Positions 17,041-25,844 are shown, counted from the first letter of the stretch. The stretch: DNA of 64,000 bases from UBA7672 sp030824255 (GCA_942493305.1 OW818686.1:992001-1056000); one strand, 5' to 3'. Numbers and translations: made by a program. The notes: generated by a model not told the origin, from the sequence alone.

Positions 17041-17685
17041 ATGTATTTGAACACGCACAAGTCCAGCAAGAGCACCAAGATGGTTGGCGTTGTGTCCGCC
17101 GTCGCGCTCACCGTTGGCGCAGGCGTCGGCCTGTCGCTGATGAACATCAATGCGGAGAAGACGGAGATCGTGCGCACCGAGCTCGTGATGATCGAGCCGC
17201 CGCCGCCGCCTCCCATCGAGATTCCCGAACCGCCGCAGGTCGAGGTGGTTGAAGAAACCCCGGCCCCGCCGGAGGCCCCGCCTCTCGTCGCCCCGGAGAT
17301 CGACTTCGTTCCCGAAGAACTTCCGGTCATCACAGCGCCGGTCGCCGACCCCGTGCCCGCGCCTGACCCGGTTCCGGTGACGCCGGCGCCTGCTGCCGTG
17401 CAGACGGCGTCAAACCCGAAACTGCTCGCGAGCGACAAGCCGGCTTATCCCTCCGCCTCGCGCCGCGCGGGTGAACAGGGCACGACCCACCTGCAGGTCT
17501 GCGTCAACTCTGGCGGGCGCGTGACGCAGGTGTCGGTCGCCACGTCGAGCGGCTTCCAGCGTCTTGATGATGCGGCCGCCAAATGGATACGCGGCGAGCG
17601 CTTCACGCCTGCCAAGGTCAATGGTGCCTCGAAGGATGTCTGCGGTTACAGCGTCTACTACGAGTGGACACTGCGCGACGCATAA
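17041..17685 (+). CDS. tonB: TonB family energy transducer
   Basis: The 214-residue protein has an N-terminal signal anchor (residues about 14-33), a long Pro/Glu/Val-rich periplasm-spanning region (EPPPPPPIEIPEPP and following) and a C-terminal TonB domain. The domain shows YPSASRRAGEQGTTHLQVCV and a final FTPAK...Y-EW segment. It transmits proton-motive energy from ExbBD to the TonB-dependent receptors, of which two lie in this window. A perfect GAGGAGG site lies 6 bases before the ATG, suggesting strong expression. exbB and exbD are not adjacent. Confidence 0.92.
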   Translation: MYLNTHKSSKSTKMVGVVSAVALTVGAGVGLSLMNINAEKTEIVRTELVMIEPPPPPPIEIPEPPQVEVVEETPAPPEAPPLVAPEIDFVPEELPVITAPVADPVPAPDPVPVTPAPAAVQTASNPKLLASDKPAYPSASRRAGEQGTTHLQVCVNSGGRVTQVSVATSSGFQRLDDAAAKWIRGERFTPAKVNGASKDVCGYSVYYEWTLRDA

Positions 17686-17706
17686 CGGATGGAGTTAACT
17701 GAGGAG

Positions 17707-17742
17707 CGCGCGTGATCCCATGTGGGTCACGCGCGATTTTTT
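17707..17742 (+). terminator. Rho-independent terminator of tonB
   Basis: A 12-bp stem (CGCGCGTGATCC with GGGTCACGCGCG, one wobble) has a 5-base loop and is followed by ATTTTTTAT. It starts 22 bases after the tonB stop. Confidence 0.85.
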
Positions 17743-17822
17743 ATGCGCTGGCGGCTGAGATCATCCGCGGCAGGGCCTTCGGCTCATCCAGCGCCTTCGA
17801 CAGCACAATGACGCCCAAAACA

Positions 17823-17851
17823 AAACCGCCGGCCTTTTGGGCCGGCGGTTT
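17823..17851 (-). terminator. Rho-independent terminator of trmD-rplS
   Basis: A 12-bp perfect stem (AAACCGCCGGCC and its complement) has a 5-base loop. Read on the minus strand it is followed by TGTTTTGGG. It lies 22 bases past the rplS stop. Confidence 0.85.
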
Positions 17852-17873
17852 CGAAACTTGGATCCGGAAAGGA

Positions 17874-18263
17874 TCAGGCCTCAGCGTCGTCCTTGCTGGT
17901 GCGTGTCTTCTCGGCGATGCGGGCGCGTTTGCCGGTGAGGCCGCGCAGGTAATACAGCTTGGCGCGACGAACCTTGCCGCGGCGGCGGACTTCGATCGAG
18001 TCGAGCGAGGGCGAGTTCAGCGGGAAAACCCGCTCGACGCCTTCGCCGAAGGAGAGTTTGCGCACCGTGAAATTCTCGTTCACGCCCGAGCCCGAACGCG
18101 CGATGCACACGCCTTCAAAACCCTGGACGCGCTCGCGGTCGCCTTCCTTGATCTTGACGTTCACGCGCAGCGTGTCGCCGGGCGCGAAGTCCGGGATTTT
18201 CTTGCCTTCGGTGACGCGCGCGATTTCCTCGCGCTCGAGGGTCTGGATGAGGTTGGCGGCCAT
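17874..18263 (-). CDS. rplS: 50S ribosomal protein L19
   Basis: From ATG 18263 the protein has 129 residues, beginning MAANLIQTLEREEIAR. It contains the L19 core FAPGDTLRVNVKIKEGDRER and the signature SPSLDSIEVRRRGKVRRAKL-YYLR. L19 sits at the interface of the 30S and 50S subunits. It follows trmD by 13 bases, the conserved trmD-rplS arrangement. A short acidic C-terminal tail (SKDDAEA) is typical of alphaproteobacteria. Confidence 0.96.
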   Translation of the reverse strand: MAANLIQTLEREEIARVTEGKKIPDFAPGDTLRVNVKIKEGDRERVQGFEGVCIARSGSGVNENFTVRKLSFGEGVERVFPLNSPSLDSIEVRRRGKVRRAKLYYLRGLTGKRARIAEKTRTSKDDAEA

Positions 18264-18276
18264 GGTATCGGATCTC

Positions 18277-19002
18277 TCAGTCGCGCGGTTTTGCCCGCTT
18301 CCCCTGCTCCGGGGGGGCATTCCGGGAAGCGGCGTATAAATCGGGTCTTCTGGCTTTAGTCAACTCCTCGGCCTGATTTCTCCGCCAGGTTGCGACCTTT
18401 GCGTGGTCGCCAGAGGTTAACACGGCCGGAATCTCGCGCCCCTCCCAGGTCTGGGGCCTTGTATACTGGGGATGTTCGAGCAGCCCGGTCTCGAAACTTT
18501 CCTCCGACAGGCTCTCGGAATTCCCCGCCACGCCGGGCAGCAGCCGGACGCAGGCCTCCAGCAGGACGTGGGCGGCAACCTCCCCGCCGGCCAGCACGAA
18601 GTCCCCGATCGAGACCTCCTCCAGCCCCCGGCCCTCGATCACCCGCTCGTCCAGCCCCTCGAACCGGCCGCACAGCAGCACCAACCCCGGCCCCGCCGAA
18701 AGCTCGCGCACTCTTTCCTGGGTCAGCGTCTTTCCCCGGGGCGACAGGTAGATCCGCGGCCGGCCATCCTGCGCGACGCTATCAATCGCCGCCGCCGCCA
18801 CATCCGCCCGCATCACCATCCCCGCCCCGCCCCCCGACGGCGTATCGTCCACGGTGCGATGCTTGCCGAGACCAAAGTTTCTGATGTCGACCGCCTCCAG
18901 TTCCCACAGCCCCTGCCGCAGCGCATTGCCGACGATCGACACGCCGAGAATTCCGGGGAAGGCGTCTGGGAAAAGGGTGAGGCAGGTGGCGCGGAACGTC
19001 AT
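18277..19002 (-). CDS. trmD: tRNA (guanine-37-N1) methyltransferase
   Basis: From ATG 19002 the protein has 241 residues. It has the SPOUT/TrmD marks: TLFPDAFPGILGVSIVGNAL at the N-terminus, the knot motifs YLSPRGKTLTQERVREL and LCGRFEGLDERVIE, and SIGDFVLAGGE. It methylates N1 of G37 next to the anticodon and so prevents frameshifting. rimM and rpsP, which often precede trmD, are absent: the upstream neighbour is divergent, so the promoter lies in the 116-base gap. Confidence 0.95.
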   Translation of the reverse strand: MTFRATCLTLFPDAFPGILGVSIVGNALRQGLWELEAVDIRNFGLGKHRTVDDTPSGGGAGMVMRADVAAAAIDSVAQDGRPRIYLSPRGKTLTQERVRELSAGPGLVLLCGRFEGLDERVIEGRGLEEVSIGDFVLAGGEVAAHVLLEACVRLLPGVAGNSESLSEESFETGLLEHPQYTRPQTWEGREIPAVLTSGDHAKVATWRRNQAEELTKARRPDLYAASRNAPPEQGKRAKPRD

Positions 19003-19084
19003 GGCCGACCCGTTAGCCCGGCCGAGGGCGTTATGCACCTTCTCATGCGTCTGCCTCTTTTTTGCCTCGCGAAAGGATGCTACC

Positions 19085-19102
19085 GGAAACCCTTAGGTTT
19101 CC
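19085..19102. promoter_or_regulatory. Short inverted repeat upstream of a secreted-protein gene
   Basis: GGAAACC and GGTTTCC form a perfect 7-bp stem around CTTA. It ends 16 bases before the ATG at 19119 and just before the GGGAGGA ribosome site (19108-19114). It could be an operator or a 5' leader hairpin. Confidence 0.4.
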
Positions 19103-19118
19103 ACACTGGGAGGACAAC

Positions 19119-19457
19119 ATGAAAATCAAACTCGCCCTGCTCGCCGCCATCCTGCTCGCAGCTCCCGCCATCGCGCAGGACACTCCCGCCCCCCCCTCCG
19201 ACACCGTCAAAGCCGTGATCGAAAAAGGCGTCGCCGTCGAGATCATGGGCTTCGCCGGCACTGTCGACTACAAGGCAGACGGCACCTTCTCGGGCTTCGA
19301 CGGCATGTTCGAAGGCACCTACAAAGCCGATGGCAACAAGATCTGCTCGGAATCCGCCATGGGCGCCTCGTGCGCCGAATACCCGGACGGCAAGAAATCG
19401 GGCGACACGTTCGAACTCCCGACCGAACAGGGCGCCATGAAAGTGACAATTCGCTAA
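19119..19457 (+). CDS. Small secreted protein, tandem paralogue 1
   Basis: The 112-residue protein has a signal peptide ending APAIAQ, then a compact domain with DTVKAVIEKGVAVEI, GTFSGFDGMFEGTYKADGNK, CAEYPDGKKSGDTF and a final beta strand. Two cysteines (in KICSESA and SCAEY) may form a disulfide. It shares most of these blocks with the next gene, 99 bases downstream. The ATG has a strong GGGAGGA site. The beta-rich pattern suggests a small periplasmic barrel or sandwich. Function unknown. Confidence 0.8.
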   Translation: MKIKLALLAAILLAAPAIAQDTPAPPSDTVKAVIEKGVAVEIMGFAGTVDYKADGTFSGFDGMFEGTYKADGNKICSESAMGASCAEYPDGKKSGDTFELPTEQGAMKVTIR

Positions 19458-19556
19458 TCAGCGAACGCTGCGATGGACCCTTGCGCGCGACCGCGTGTGA
19501 GGGTTCACTGCGCGCCTTGACACTATCAAGTTCTGAGGGTCTGGGAGAAAACGCCA

Positions 19557-19910
19557 ATGAAAAAACTGAAAATCATCCTCGCCGCTGCTGTCGCTCTCGC
19601 TGCTGCTCCGGCCATCGCGCAAACCGCGCCGAACGACACGCTGGCTGTCGTGCTCGAAAAGGGCGCAACACTGAACGTGACCGGCATGGGCATGACGGGC
19701 GACGTTGCCTACAAGTCCGACGGCACCTTCTCCGGCTTCGACGGCCAGTATGAAGGCACCTACAAGATCGACGGCAGCAAGCTCTGCTCGACGTCGGCCG
19801 CTGTCGGTGAAGACAACACCTGCGTCGAATATCCCGAAGGCAAGAAGTCCGGCGACAAGTTCAAGATCGCGCACCCGACCATCGGCGAGATCGAAGTCAC
19901 CATCAAATAA
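19557..19910 (+). CDS. Small secreted protein, tandem paralogue 2
   Basis: The 117-residue protein has a signal peptide ending APAIAQ, then the same domain as its upstream neighbour: DTLAVVLEKGATLNV, GTFSGFDGQYEGTYKIDGSK, CVEYPEGKKSGDKF and a beta strand. Both cysteines are kept. It has its own GGGAGA ribosome site, and a TTGACA sequence at 19517-19522 could be part of a separate promoter. The terminator at 19937 closes the pair. Confidence 0.82.
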   Translation: MKKLKIILAAAVALAAAPAIAQTAPNDTLAVVLEKGATLNVTGMGMTGDVAYKSDGTFSGFDGQYEGTYKIDGSKLCSTSAAVGEDNTCVEYPEGKKSGDKFKIAHPTIGEIEVTIK

Positions 19911-19936
19911 GGCTCCCTTCGAGCTGTGATGATGCG

Positions 19937-19966
19937 GCGGGCGCTCCCACAAGGGGCGCCCGCTTT
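19937..19966 (+). terminator. Rho-independent terminator after the tandem secreted genes
   Basis: An 11-bp stem (GCGGGCGCTCC with GGGGCGCCCGC, one wobble) has a 5-base loop and runs into TTT. It begins 27 bases after the stop of the second paralogue. Confidence 0.75.
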
Positions 19967-20056
19967 GCTTCCGGGTTCCTGCCGGCTGCTTTCGCACCCT
20001 GTTCTTTCCCGATTGTGATGTGGCGCCGGGCTGCAGGGCGCCTAATAATCGCGGCG

Positions 20057-21115
20057 ATGCAGATGAAACCTGTCAGGCATGAAGGCATGCGCGCGGCGGC
20101 GGCGCTGACCGCCATCCTAGCCATGACCCTGATGTCGGCTTGCGAGACGATGTTCGAGGCGCAGGCGATGCGCGAGCATCCCGCGCCCGGCAAGCTTGTC
20201 GATGTCGGCGATGGCCGGCGCATCCAGATCGACTGCCGTGGATCTGGTTCCCCCACCATTGTTTTCCAGTCGGGCGGCGACCTGATGGGATCTCTGGGCT
20301 GGACGCCCGTGATGGAAAAGGCGGCCGCGAAGTCGCGCGCCTGCGCCTACAGCCGCGCAGGCATTCTCTGGAGCGACCGGGCAACGGACAGCTTCGAGCC
20401 AACGGAAGTCGCGCACGACCTGCACGCCGCCCTGACGGGCGCTGGCGAGAGCGGCCCCTATCTACTCGTCTCGCATTCGCGCGGTGGGCTCTACAGCCTG
20501 ATCTTCGCGGGGCTCCATCGCAGCGAGATCGCCGGTCTCGTCTTCGCCGATTCATCCCACCCCGATCAGGAACAGCGCTTTCGCGAGGCGGGCCTGACCG
20601 TCGGCGAGTATGTGACCCCGGCGCAGGAGATGGCGCTCGCGTTCAAATGGACGGGCCTGATGCGGACAGCGACCTATCCCGCTGACACCAGCATCGCGCC
20701 GCAGGTCAACGCATTCTACCCGAAGTCCGCCGAGGCCAATGCCCGTGAAGCGCGCGAGCGATCCGCCACCATGGCCGAAGCGGGCAAATATCGCGACCTG
20801 CAGAACTGGCCTGTCGTCGTGCTGGCGCGTGAGCTGCCCGAACAGACGCAGGCCCGCCGCCGCGCCGATGACCAGGACGCCTACCTGCTCTCAGCCGATG
20901 GTCTGGTCGCAGGCGCCGACACGCCGGAAAGTGAAGTGGTCTGGCGTCAGCTGCAGGCCGACATCGCCACATGGTCCAGCCGTGGGCGCCTGCAGATCGT
21001 GCCGGAATCCAACCACGCTTTCTTCTTCCACAAGCCCGATGCGGTGATGGCGGCGATCGACGAAGTGCTGGCGGCTAGCCGTGTTGTTCGGCGTCCGCCG
21101 CCCCGGTCTGACTGA
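20057..21115 (+). CDS. Alpha/beta hydrolase, probable lipoprotein
   Basis: From ATG 20057 the protein has 352 residues. A signal peptide ends in the lipobox LMSAC. The hydrolase core shows an oxyanion region (TIVFQSGGDLMGS), the nucleophile elbow VSHSRGGL and a late histidine in ESNHAFFF. An acidic residue follows the sixth strand. The exact substrate is unknown; related lipases and esterases act on esters or amides. Starts at 20063 or 20087 are also possible. Its 3' end overlaps the convergent symporter gene by 41 bases. Confidence 0.8.
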   Translation: MQMKPVRHEGMRAAAALTAILAMTLMSACETMFEAQAMREHPAPGKLVDVGDGRRIQIDCRGSGSPTIVFQSGGDLMGSLGWTPVMEKAAAKSRACAYSRAGILWSDRATDSFEPTEVAHDLHAALTGAGESGPYLLVSHSRGGLYSLIFAGLHRSEIAGLVFADSSHPDQEQRFREAGLTVGEYVTPAQEMALAFKWTGLMRTATYPADTSIAPQVNAFYPKSAEANAREARERSATMAEAGKYRDLQNWPVVVLARELPEQTQARRRADDQDAYLLSADGLVAGADTPESEVVWRQLQADIATWSSRGRLQIVPESNHAFFFHKPDAVMAAIDEVLAASRVVRRPPPRSD

Positions 21116-22355
21116 CCTCTTCCGCCTCGCCCTTTGCAGCAATGACGGTCGCAGCCATGTCACCCGAGACATTGCCCACCGTGCGGAAGATATCCGGGAT
21201 CGCTTCGACCGCGACGAGGATGCCCAGCAGTTCGATCGGCACGCCCATCGCCATGGAGATCGGCGCGACGCTGGCGACGAACGAGATCTCGCCCGGCAAG
21301 CCGACCGAGCCGATGCTGATGGCAATCGCCACAAGGCCGCCCATCACGATGGCGCCTGGCGTCAGTTCGACGCCGTAGACAGCAGCGCAGAAGAAGACGA
21401 CGCCGAGGTTGGCGACAGGGCTCGTCATGCGAAAAACCGCCACCGCCATAGGCAGTACGATGCCGGCCACGCGCTCCGGCACGCTCAGGGCGTCGCGCGA
21501 CCGCTCGACCATCAGAGGCAGGGAGGCCAGCGAGGACCGGCTGGAAATGGCAACCGCCAGCACAGGCGCGGTGGCGTTGAGGAACCGGCCCGGATTGACC
21601 CGTCCCCACAGAATCGCGAACAGGAAGGCCAGCGGCACGATAAGCGCTGTCACGACCGAGACGATCACCACATACTGCGCCACCAGCTTCGCGATATCGA
21701 CGCCGGCGATGAAACCCACACCCAGCGCCAGCGCGAACACGCCGATCGGCGCCGCGTAGAGCACCCAGCGCACGATGATGATCATCGTGTCCGCCACGGC
21801 GCGGAAGAAACCCACCATGGGCGCACGCTGCTGCGGGGGAAGCTGCGTCGCCGCAAAGCCGAACATCAGCGCGAACACCACCAGCGGCAGCACCGCCCCC
21901 TCCGCCGCCGCCGCCACCGGATTGCTGGGCGCAAGCGCCGCCAGCCATTCGCCGATCGTCGGCGGCGCCACGGCCTGGAGGGAGCCGTCAGCGGAGTCGG
22001 CGATAAAGGTGACGGCCGCCGCCTGATCGACTGGCCACAACGTCAGCACCAGCGGGAAGGCGACACAGGCGAAGGCCGTGGCGGAGACCAGCAGCACGCC
22101 GAACACCATGATGGACCGCGCCGCGAGCTTGCCGCTGGAGGCTGCGTCGGCGACCGACGCCACCCCCGTCACCAGCAGCGAGAACACCAGCGGGATCACC
22201 GTCATCCGCAGAAGGTTCAGCCAGAGGTCGCCGATATGGCCAACCTGTTCCAGCAGGCCCGCAGCGCCGGGATCCCCCCAATTGGCGATAGCCGCTCCAA
22301 GGGCAACGCCAGCAACCAGCGCCAGCAGCGTGATGACGCTCAGCCATTTCAGCAT
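21075..22355 (-). CDS. Dicarboxylate/amino acid:cation symporter (DAACS family)
   Basis: The 426-residue membrane protein has the sodium:dicarboxylate symporter pattern: an N-terminal WLNLLRMTVIPLVFSLLVTGV helix, a serine-rich re-entrant loop (AISSRSSLASLPLM), a FRMTSPVANLG helix (NMDGT region replaced by a Ser/Pro variant) and a second re-entrant loop with GSVGLPGEISF. Family members import glutamate, aspartate or C4-dicarboxylates with Na+ or H+. The altered motif means the substrate could differ. It is monocistronic. Confidence 0.85.
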   Translation of the reverse strand: MLKWLSVITLLALVAGVALGAAIANWGDPGAAGLLEQVGHIGDLWLNLLRMTVIPLVFSLLVTGVASVADAASSGKLAARSIMVFGVLLVSATAFACVAFPLVLTLWPVDQAAAVTFIADSADGSLQAVAPPTIGEWLAALAPSNPVAAAAEGAVLPLVVFALMFGFAATQLPPQQRAPMVGFFRAVADTMIIIVRWVLYAAPIGVFALALGVGFIAGVDIAKLVAQYVVIVSVVTALIVPLAFLFAILWGRVNPGRFLNATAPVLAVAISSRSSLASLPLMVERSRDALSVPERVAGIVLPMAVAVFRMTSPVANLGVVFFCAAVYGVELTPGAIVMGGLVAIAISIGSVGLPGEISFVASVAPISMAMGVPIELLGILVAVEAIPDIFRTVGNVSGDMAATVIAAKGEAEEVSQTGAADAEQHG

Positions 22356-22473
22356 TCAGGGGCTCCCAGCCTCGCAAGCCGAGGACGCTAGAGCACACGG
22401 CAGTCCAGTGGAAGCTAGGTGACCTCAAGGCAGGTGTTCGCAACGCCGCATTGCCGGTCTATATGTCGGCAGC

Positions 22474-23526
22474 ATGACCGGCGGCGCCTCTGAAACAGCA
22501 TCCCTTCAAGCCAGCCCCCAACACCGGGCCGCGCGAACGGCGCTGATTGCATTTCTCTTGCTGGCGACCGTGATCTGGATCGGCATCGCCGTTGGCGCGA
22601 ACACGCGCACGCCCGGCATTGTGGGCCTCGCCGCAGCGATCTTTGGCGGGCTGTTCTCCGCCGTGCTGACGGCCGCCATCGGCGGCTGGATCGCGCTCAA
22701 GCTGGCGCAGCCAGATAGCGCCCGCCCCCGCGCGGACGAGATCGCGCTGGCCGATCCCGCGCTGGCCCCCGCCCTCTCCGACCTCGACCGGCTGCTGCGC
22801 CCCATCGTTCGCCAGCGGGTGGAACGCGCGGCGTGGCGCGCGCCGGTGGGCGCCTCTATCGGCGTAGCGATCTGGTCGGCCCTCGTTCTGGTCGGCGCGC
22901 CGGGCGGCGTGTTCGACTTCATGGCTGTCATTCTGGTCGGCGGCCTTGCTGGCTATGTCTGGTCACAGCGAGAAGCCTCGGCCGAAGCGGCAGCCGCATA
23001 TTCCGGCCGGCCGATCGAGACGCTGGCCAGCAATTCTGGCGGATTCGCCTGGCATCGCACGACAACAGGCGATGCGTCGCGCCTGCGGGCATCAGGTGTC
23101 GTGCGCGGAGCAGGCGCGATGGAAACGGGCGGCGAGATTGCCGGGCTCCGCAATGGCGTCGCTATCCGCATCATCCCGGCGAAAGCGCGATCATCGGGTG
23201 CAGGCGAGACGTCCGACTTCACCGGACTGCTGATCGAGTTGGAAACGCCGCGTGTGACAGCTGGGAGCATGGAGCAACTGGCAGCGGCAAACCCGCACGC
23301 GGTCGCCCTTATAGACCAGATCGCCACCCTGCCCGGCCTCGGCAAGCCAACCTGTGCTGTTGGCGAAGGACGCCTGACGTTGGCCGTGCCGGAAACGATG
23401 AAGCTGCGCATCTTCGATCCGCCTGCCGACGCCAGCGTGCGGGCCGCCGCTCCGCAGCTTGCCCGCATTCGCCAGATGATCGGGGCCATCACGCCCATCG
23501 CGGATGCACTTGCCCCCAATCTCTGA
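22474..23526 (+). CDS. Membrane protein of unknown function, DUF3137-like
   Basis: The 350-residue protein has two N-terminal membrane helices (residues about 22-42 and 52-75), a short cytosolic segment, two further helices (about 127-165) and a soluble C-terminal domain. That domain has alternating strands, with DFTGLLIELETPRV. The layout resembles DUF3137 proteins, but I rate this assignment low. No ribosome site is evident, so the start could move. It stands alone between divergent and codirectional neighbours. Confidence 0.6.
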   Translation: MTGGASETASLQASPQHRAARTALIAFLLLATVIWIGIAVGANTRTPGIVGLAAAIFGGLFSAVLTAAIGGWIALKLAQPDSARPRADEIALADPALAPALSDLDRLLRPIVRQRVERAAWRAPVGASIGVAIWSALVLVGAPGGVFDFMAVILVGGLAGYVWSQREASAEAAAAYSGRPIETLASNSGGFAWHRTTTGDASRLRASGVVRGAGAMETGGEIAGLRNGVAIRIIPAKARSSGAGETSDFTGLLIELETPRVTAGSMEQLAAANPHAVALIDQIATLPGLGKPTCAVGEGRLTLAVPETMKLRIFDPPADASVRAAAPQLARIRQMIGAITPIADALAPNL

Positions 23527-23671
23527 CGTCTGACGCCCGGCATTTGCGGTTGCACGCACAAACCGCTGTTTCGCCCCAATTGACGCCCCGGCGCGGCCCC
23601 AATCGGCTGCGACAAGTTGTGCATGACGGGACCGGAAGCTGGCCCGCGGGACTCAGGACAGGGGACAGGCC

Positions 23672-23797
23672 ATGAAGACGTCGATCCGCCTGCTGCTTGC
23701 CGCCCTCGCAATAAGCGGGGTGACACTTGCAGCGGCTGGCGCGCCACAGGCCCAACCTAAACCGCCCGCCATCGAGCTTACCCTTCACGTCCAGTAG
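23672..23797 (+). CDS. Small secreted peptide (41 residues)
   Basis: The frame encodes a typical signal peptide (MKTSIRLLLAALAISGVTLA, then AAGA) and only about 17 further residues, Pro-rich and ending LTLHVQ. A GGGGACAGG purine stretch lies just before the ATG. It is 33 bases upstream of the VWA gene, whose own signal peptide begins in a similar way (MKTRIALTALLAL). A secreted short peptide or a translated leader are both possible. It is too short for homology reasoning. Confidence 0.5.
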   Translation: MKTSIRLLLAALAISGVTLAAAGAPQAQPKPPAIELTLHVQ

Positions 23798-23830
23798 CGC
23801 ATCGCCGCAACACCTGGGGACACCACGAAC

Positions 23831-24601
23831 ATGAAGACCCGCATCGCTCTCACCGCCCTCCTCGCCCTTTCCACTGCGGCCGGCGCACTCACCATGACGG
23901 CCTCCGCCAAGCCGGCGCCTGCGCCGTCAATCCATTCCTACATCCTGCTCGACCGTACCGGCTCGATGGAGCCGATCTGGTCCGAAGCCCTCTCGTCGGT
24001 GAATGCCTATGCGGATGGCCTTGCCGCACTCGATGGCGGGCCGCGCGTGAACGCTGACATCACCCTTGCCGTCTTCGACGCGCAGGACGGCCTGCAATTC
24101 GATGTACTCCGCAAGGACGTGGACCCGAACAACTGGAACGACGTCACCTCCGGCGAAGTGAACCCGCGTGGCATGACCCCGCTCTATGACGCCATCGGCC
24201 AGATCGTCTCGCTCGCCGAGAAGGACAAGCCGGAAAAAGCGATCATCGTCATCATGACGGATGGCGAGGAGAACTCGTCGCGCGAGATGACCAAGACCGC
24301 CGCCAAGGCCGCGCTCGATCGTGCGCGCGCGAAGGGCTGGGAAGTCGTCTTCCTCGGCGCCGAATTCTCCAACTTCGATGACGCAGAAGGCGTCGGCCAG
24401 ACTTCCTCGCGCAACATGGCCGTCAGCAAGGACCAGCTGTCGGATTCGATGAACCGTCTCGCGCAGAAGTCGAAGAGCTATGCAGCGGGCGCCGCCCCGT
24501 CGGTCGAGTGGAATGCCGAAGACCGCGCCGCCGCCAAGGAGGACGAGGTCAAGGAACGCACCGGCACAGGCAGCGGCAACAACCGCAACCAGCCACGCTA
24601 G
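23831..24601 (+). CDS. Exported von Willebrand factor A domain protein
   Basis: The 256-residue protein has a signal peptide ending TASAKP and a single VWA domain with a complete MIDAS: DRTGS, then the threonine in PRGMTPLYD, then IMTDGEENS. The C-terminal 50 residues are charged and probably disordered (EDEVKERTGTGSGNN). It should bind a ligand through a divalent metal in the periplasm. The partner is unknown. It follows the 41-residue secreted peptide. Confidence 0.85.
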   Translation: MKTRIALTALLALSTAAGALTMTASAKPAPAPSIHSYILLDRTGSMEPIWSEALSSVNAYADGLAALDGGPRVNADITLAVFDAQDGLQFDVLRKDVDPNNWNDVTSGEVNPRGMTPLYDAIGQIVSLAEKDKPEKAIIVIMTDGEENSSREMTKTAAKAALDRARAKGWEVVFLGAEFSNFDDAEGVGQTSSRNMAVSKDQLSDSMNRLAQKSKSYAAGAAPSVEWNAEDRAAAKEDEVKERTGTGSGNNRNQPR

Positions 24602-24788
24602 CGAGGGCGTGGGGACGCCGGGGATCGGCGATCCTGACTGCGATGACCGATCCACAAGAGCCCGGCCAGCGGCGGCTTCTCCCCCGCATCTGGCCGGGTT
24701 TCTTGATGCCCTCTTGAGTTCCGCACGGATTCGTTGTCCCGATGCCTTCGACACGCCCACAGGTTGGACACGTCCACAGGAATGAGCC

Positions 24789-25427
24789 ATGCACCTGCGC
24801 CTAGCCCTCGCCGCCAGTTTCATCGCGCTCGCCGCGTGCCAGCCAGCCGCCGCGCCTCCAGCTGGCGACGCCTCTGCATCCGCCACGCCTGCGCCGTTGG
24901 CATCGCTGGACCAGGCGCCGACCAACGGATGCGAAACACGCGCCCAGAAACAGTGGGGCCCGATCGGCCCAAGCGATCATCCCTCTTATCGTGTCGAGGC
25001 CTGGACGTCCGGCGCGGTATGTGAGTCAGCGGTCGTCACGCTGGCGGTCTATGCGCGCGACGGCTTTCCCATCTACGCATGGGCGGGTGCGGTGCAGTAC
25101 CTGTTTGCCCTGCGGGACGCGAAGGACCCGGCCGCGATGCAGACAGCGCTCAACGAGTGGGCCGGCCCCGACAATCTCCCGCCCGAACTCACCGGCACGC
25201 TGCCGCCGTGGGAGGAAACGGATGGCCGGCCGAAGGCCGCGGAGTTCCCTTTCATGCCGCGTGAAGGCATGGGCCGGGAAGAGTACGACGCACTGCGCGC
25301 CGACAACCTGCACATGCTCTGCTTCCCGCAGGGGATCGAAAGCCTGCTTTGCCTTGCACTCTATCCGGGCAGCGACGGCGGACAGAGCATGGTCGACGAG
25401 ATCGGCCTGCAGCGCTTTCCCGGCTGA
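24789..25427 (+). CDS. Lipoprotein of unknown function
   Basis: The 212-residue protein has the lipobox LAAC within its first 16 residues, followed by an Ala/Pro-rich tether to about residue 45. Its globular part has several cysteines (GCETRA, VCESAV, MLCFPQ, LLCLAL) that could pair in the periplasm. It also has aromatic motifs such as YAWAGAVQYLF and PLPPWEE-like PPWEETDGRP. I recognise no family. It ends 3 bases from the convergent DUF3574 gene. Confidence 0.7.
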   Translation: MHLRLALAASFIALAACQPAAAPPAGDASASATPAPLASLDQAPTNGCETRAQKQWGPIGPSDHPSYRVEAWTSGAVCESAVVTLAVYARDGFPIYAWAGAVQYLFALRDAKDPAAMQTALNEWAGPDNLPPELTGTLPPWEETDGRPKAAEFPFMPREGMGREEYDALRADNLHMLCFPQGIESLLCLALYPGSDGGQSMVDEIGLQRFPG

Positions 25428-25430
25428 GGT

Positions 25431-25844
25431 TCAAAAGCTCGCGCAGGTATGGTGATCGGTTCGCAAGACCGCGTCCTGCTGAAAGGCGTCGATGTAGGCG
25501 CCGCGGATTGCCTCCACCTCGGCCGACGATTCCGCGCCGCCATCATGCAGGCGGATCAGCACCCGGGAGGGTTCGCGTTCCGTGACGCCACGCTGCTCTG
25601 ATCGCCAGACGCCCTGGCCCTCCAGAATGGTGAAGCCCTCCTGCCAGCGGGGCGCGACTTCGGCTTCGACGAACCGCGCGAAGTCATATCGGGAGACCGA
25701 ACCGCCCGGCCTCAACAGCCCGAGATAAAGCGTCGTTTCGACCATCGGTTGGCCGACCTGGCAGGCAGGGGCCGGACCCGGCCCGGGGATGCCGGCGCAG
25801 CCGCACAGGGCAGCGCAGGCGAGGATGAGTGCGGCGTCTTTCAT
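25431..25844 (-). CDS. DUF3574 lipoprotein
   Basis: From ATG 25844 the protein has 137 residues. The signal peptide ends in the lipobox LCGC. The domain has the DUF3574 pattern: ETTLYLGLLRPGGSVSRYDF, the middle VEAEVAPRWQEGFTILEGQG and W-RSEQ, and a late helix (IRGAYIDAFQQDAV). The function of DUF3574 is not known. An upstream ATG at 25856 would only add four residues. Confidence 0.75.
   Translation of the reverse strand: MKDAALILACAALCGCAGIPGPGPAPACQVGQPMVETTLYLGLLRPGGSVSRYDFARFVEAEVAPRWQEGFTILEGQGVWRSEQRGVTEREPSRVLIRLHDGGAESSAEVEAIRGAYIDAFQQDAVLRTDHHTCASF

Noticed and set aside
21081..22391. 436-codon plus-strand ORF opposite the symporter
   Set aside because: Low-complexity His/Arg/Asp translation; the minus strand encodes a membrane protein with clear family motifs.
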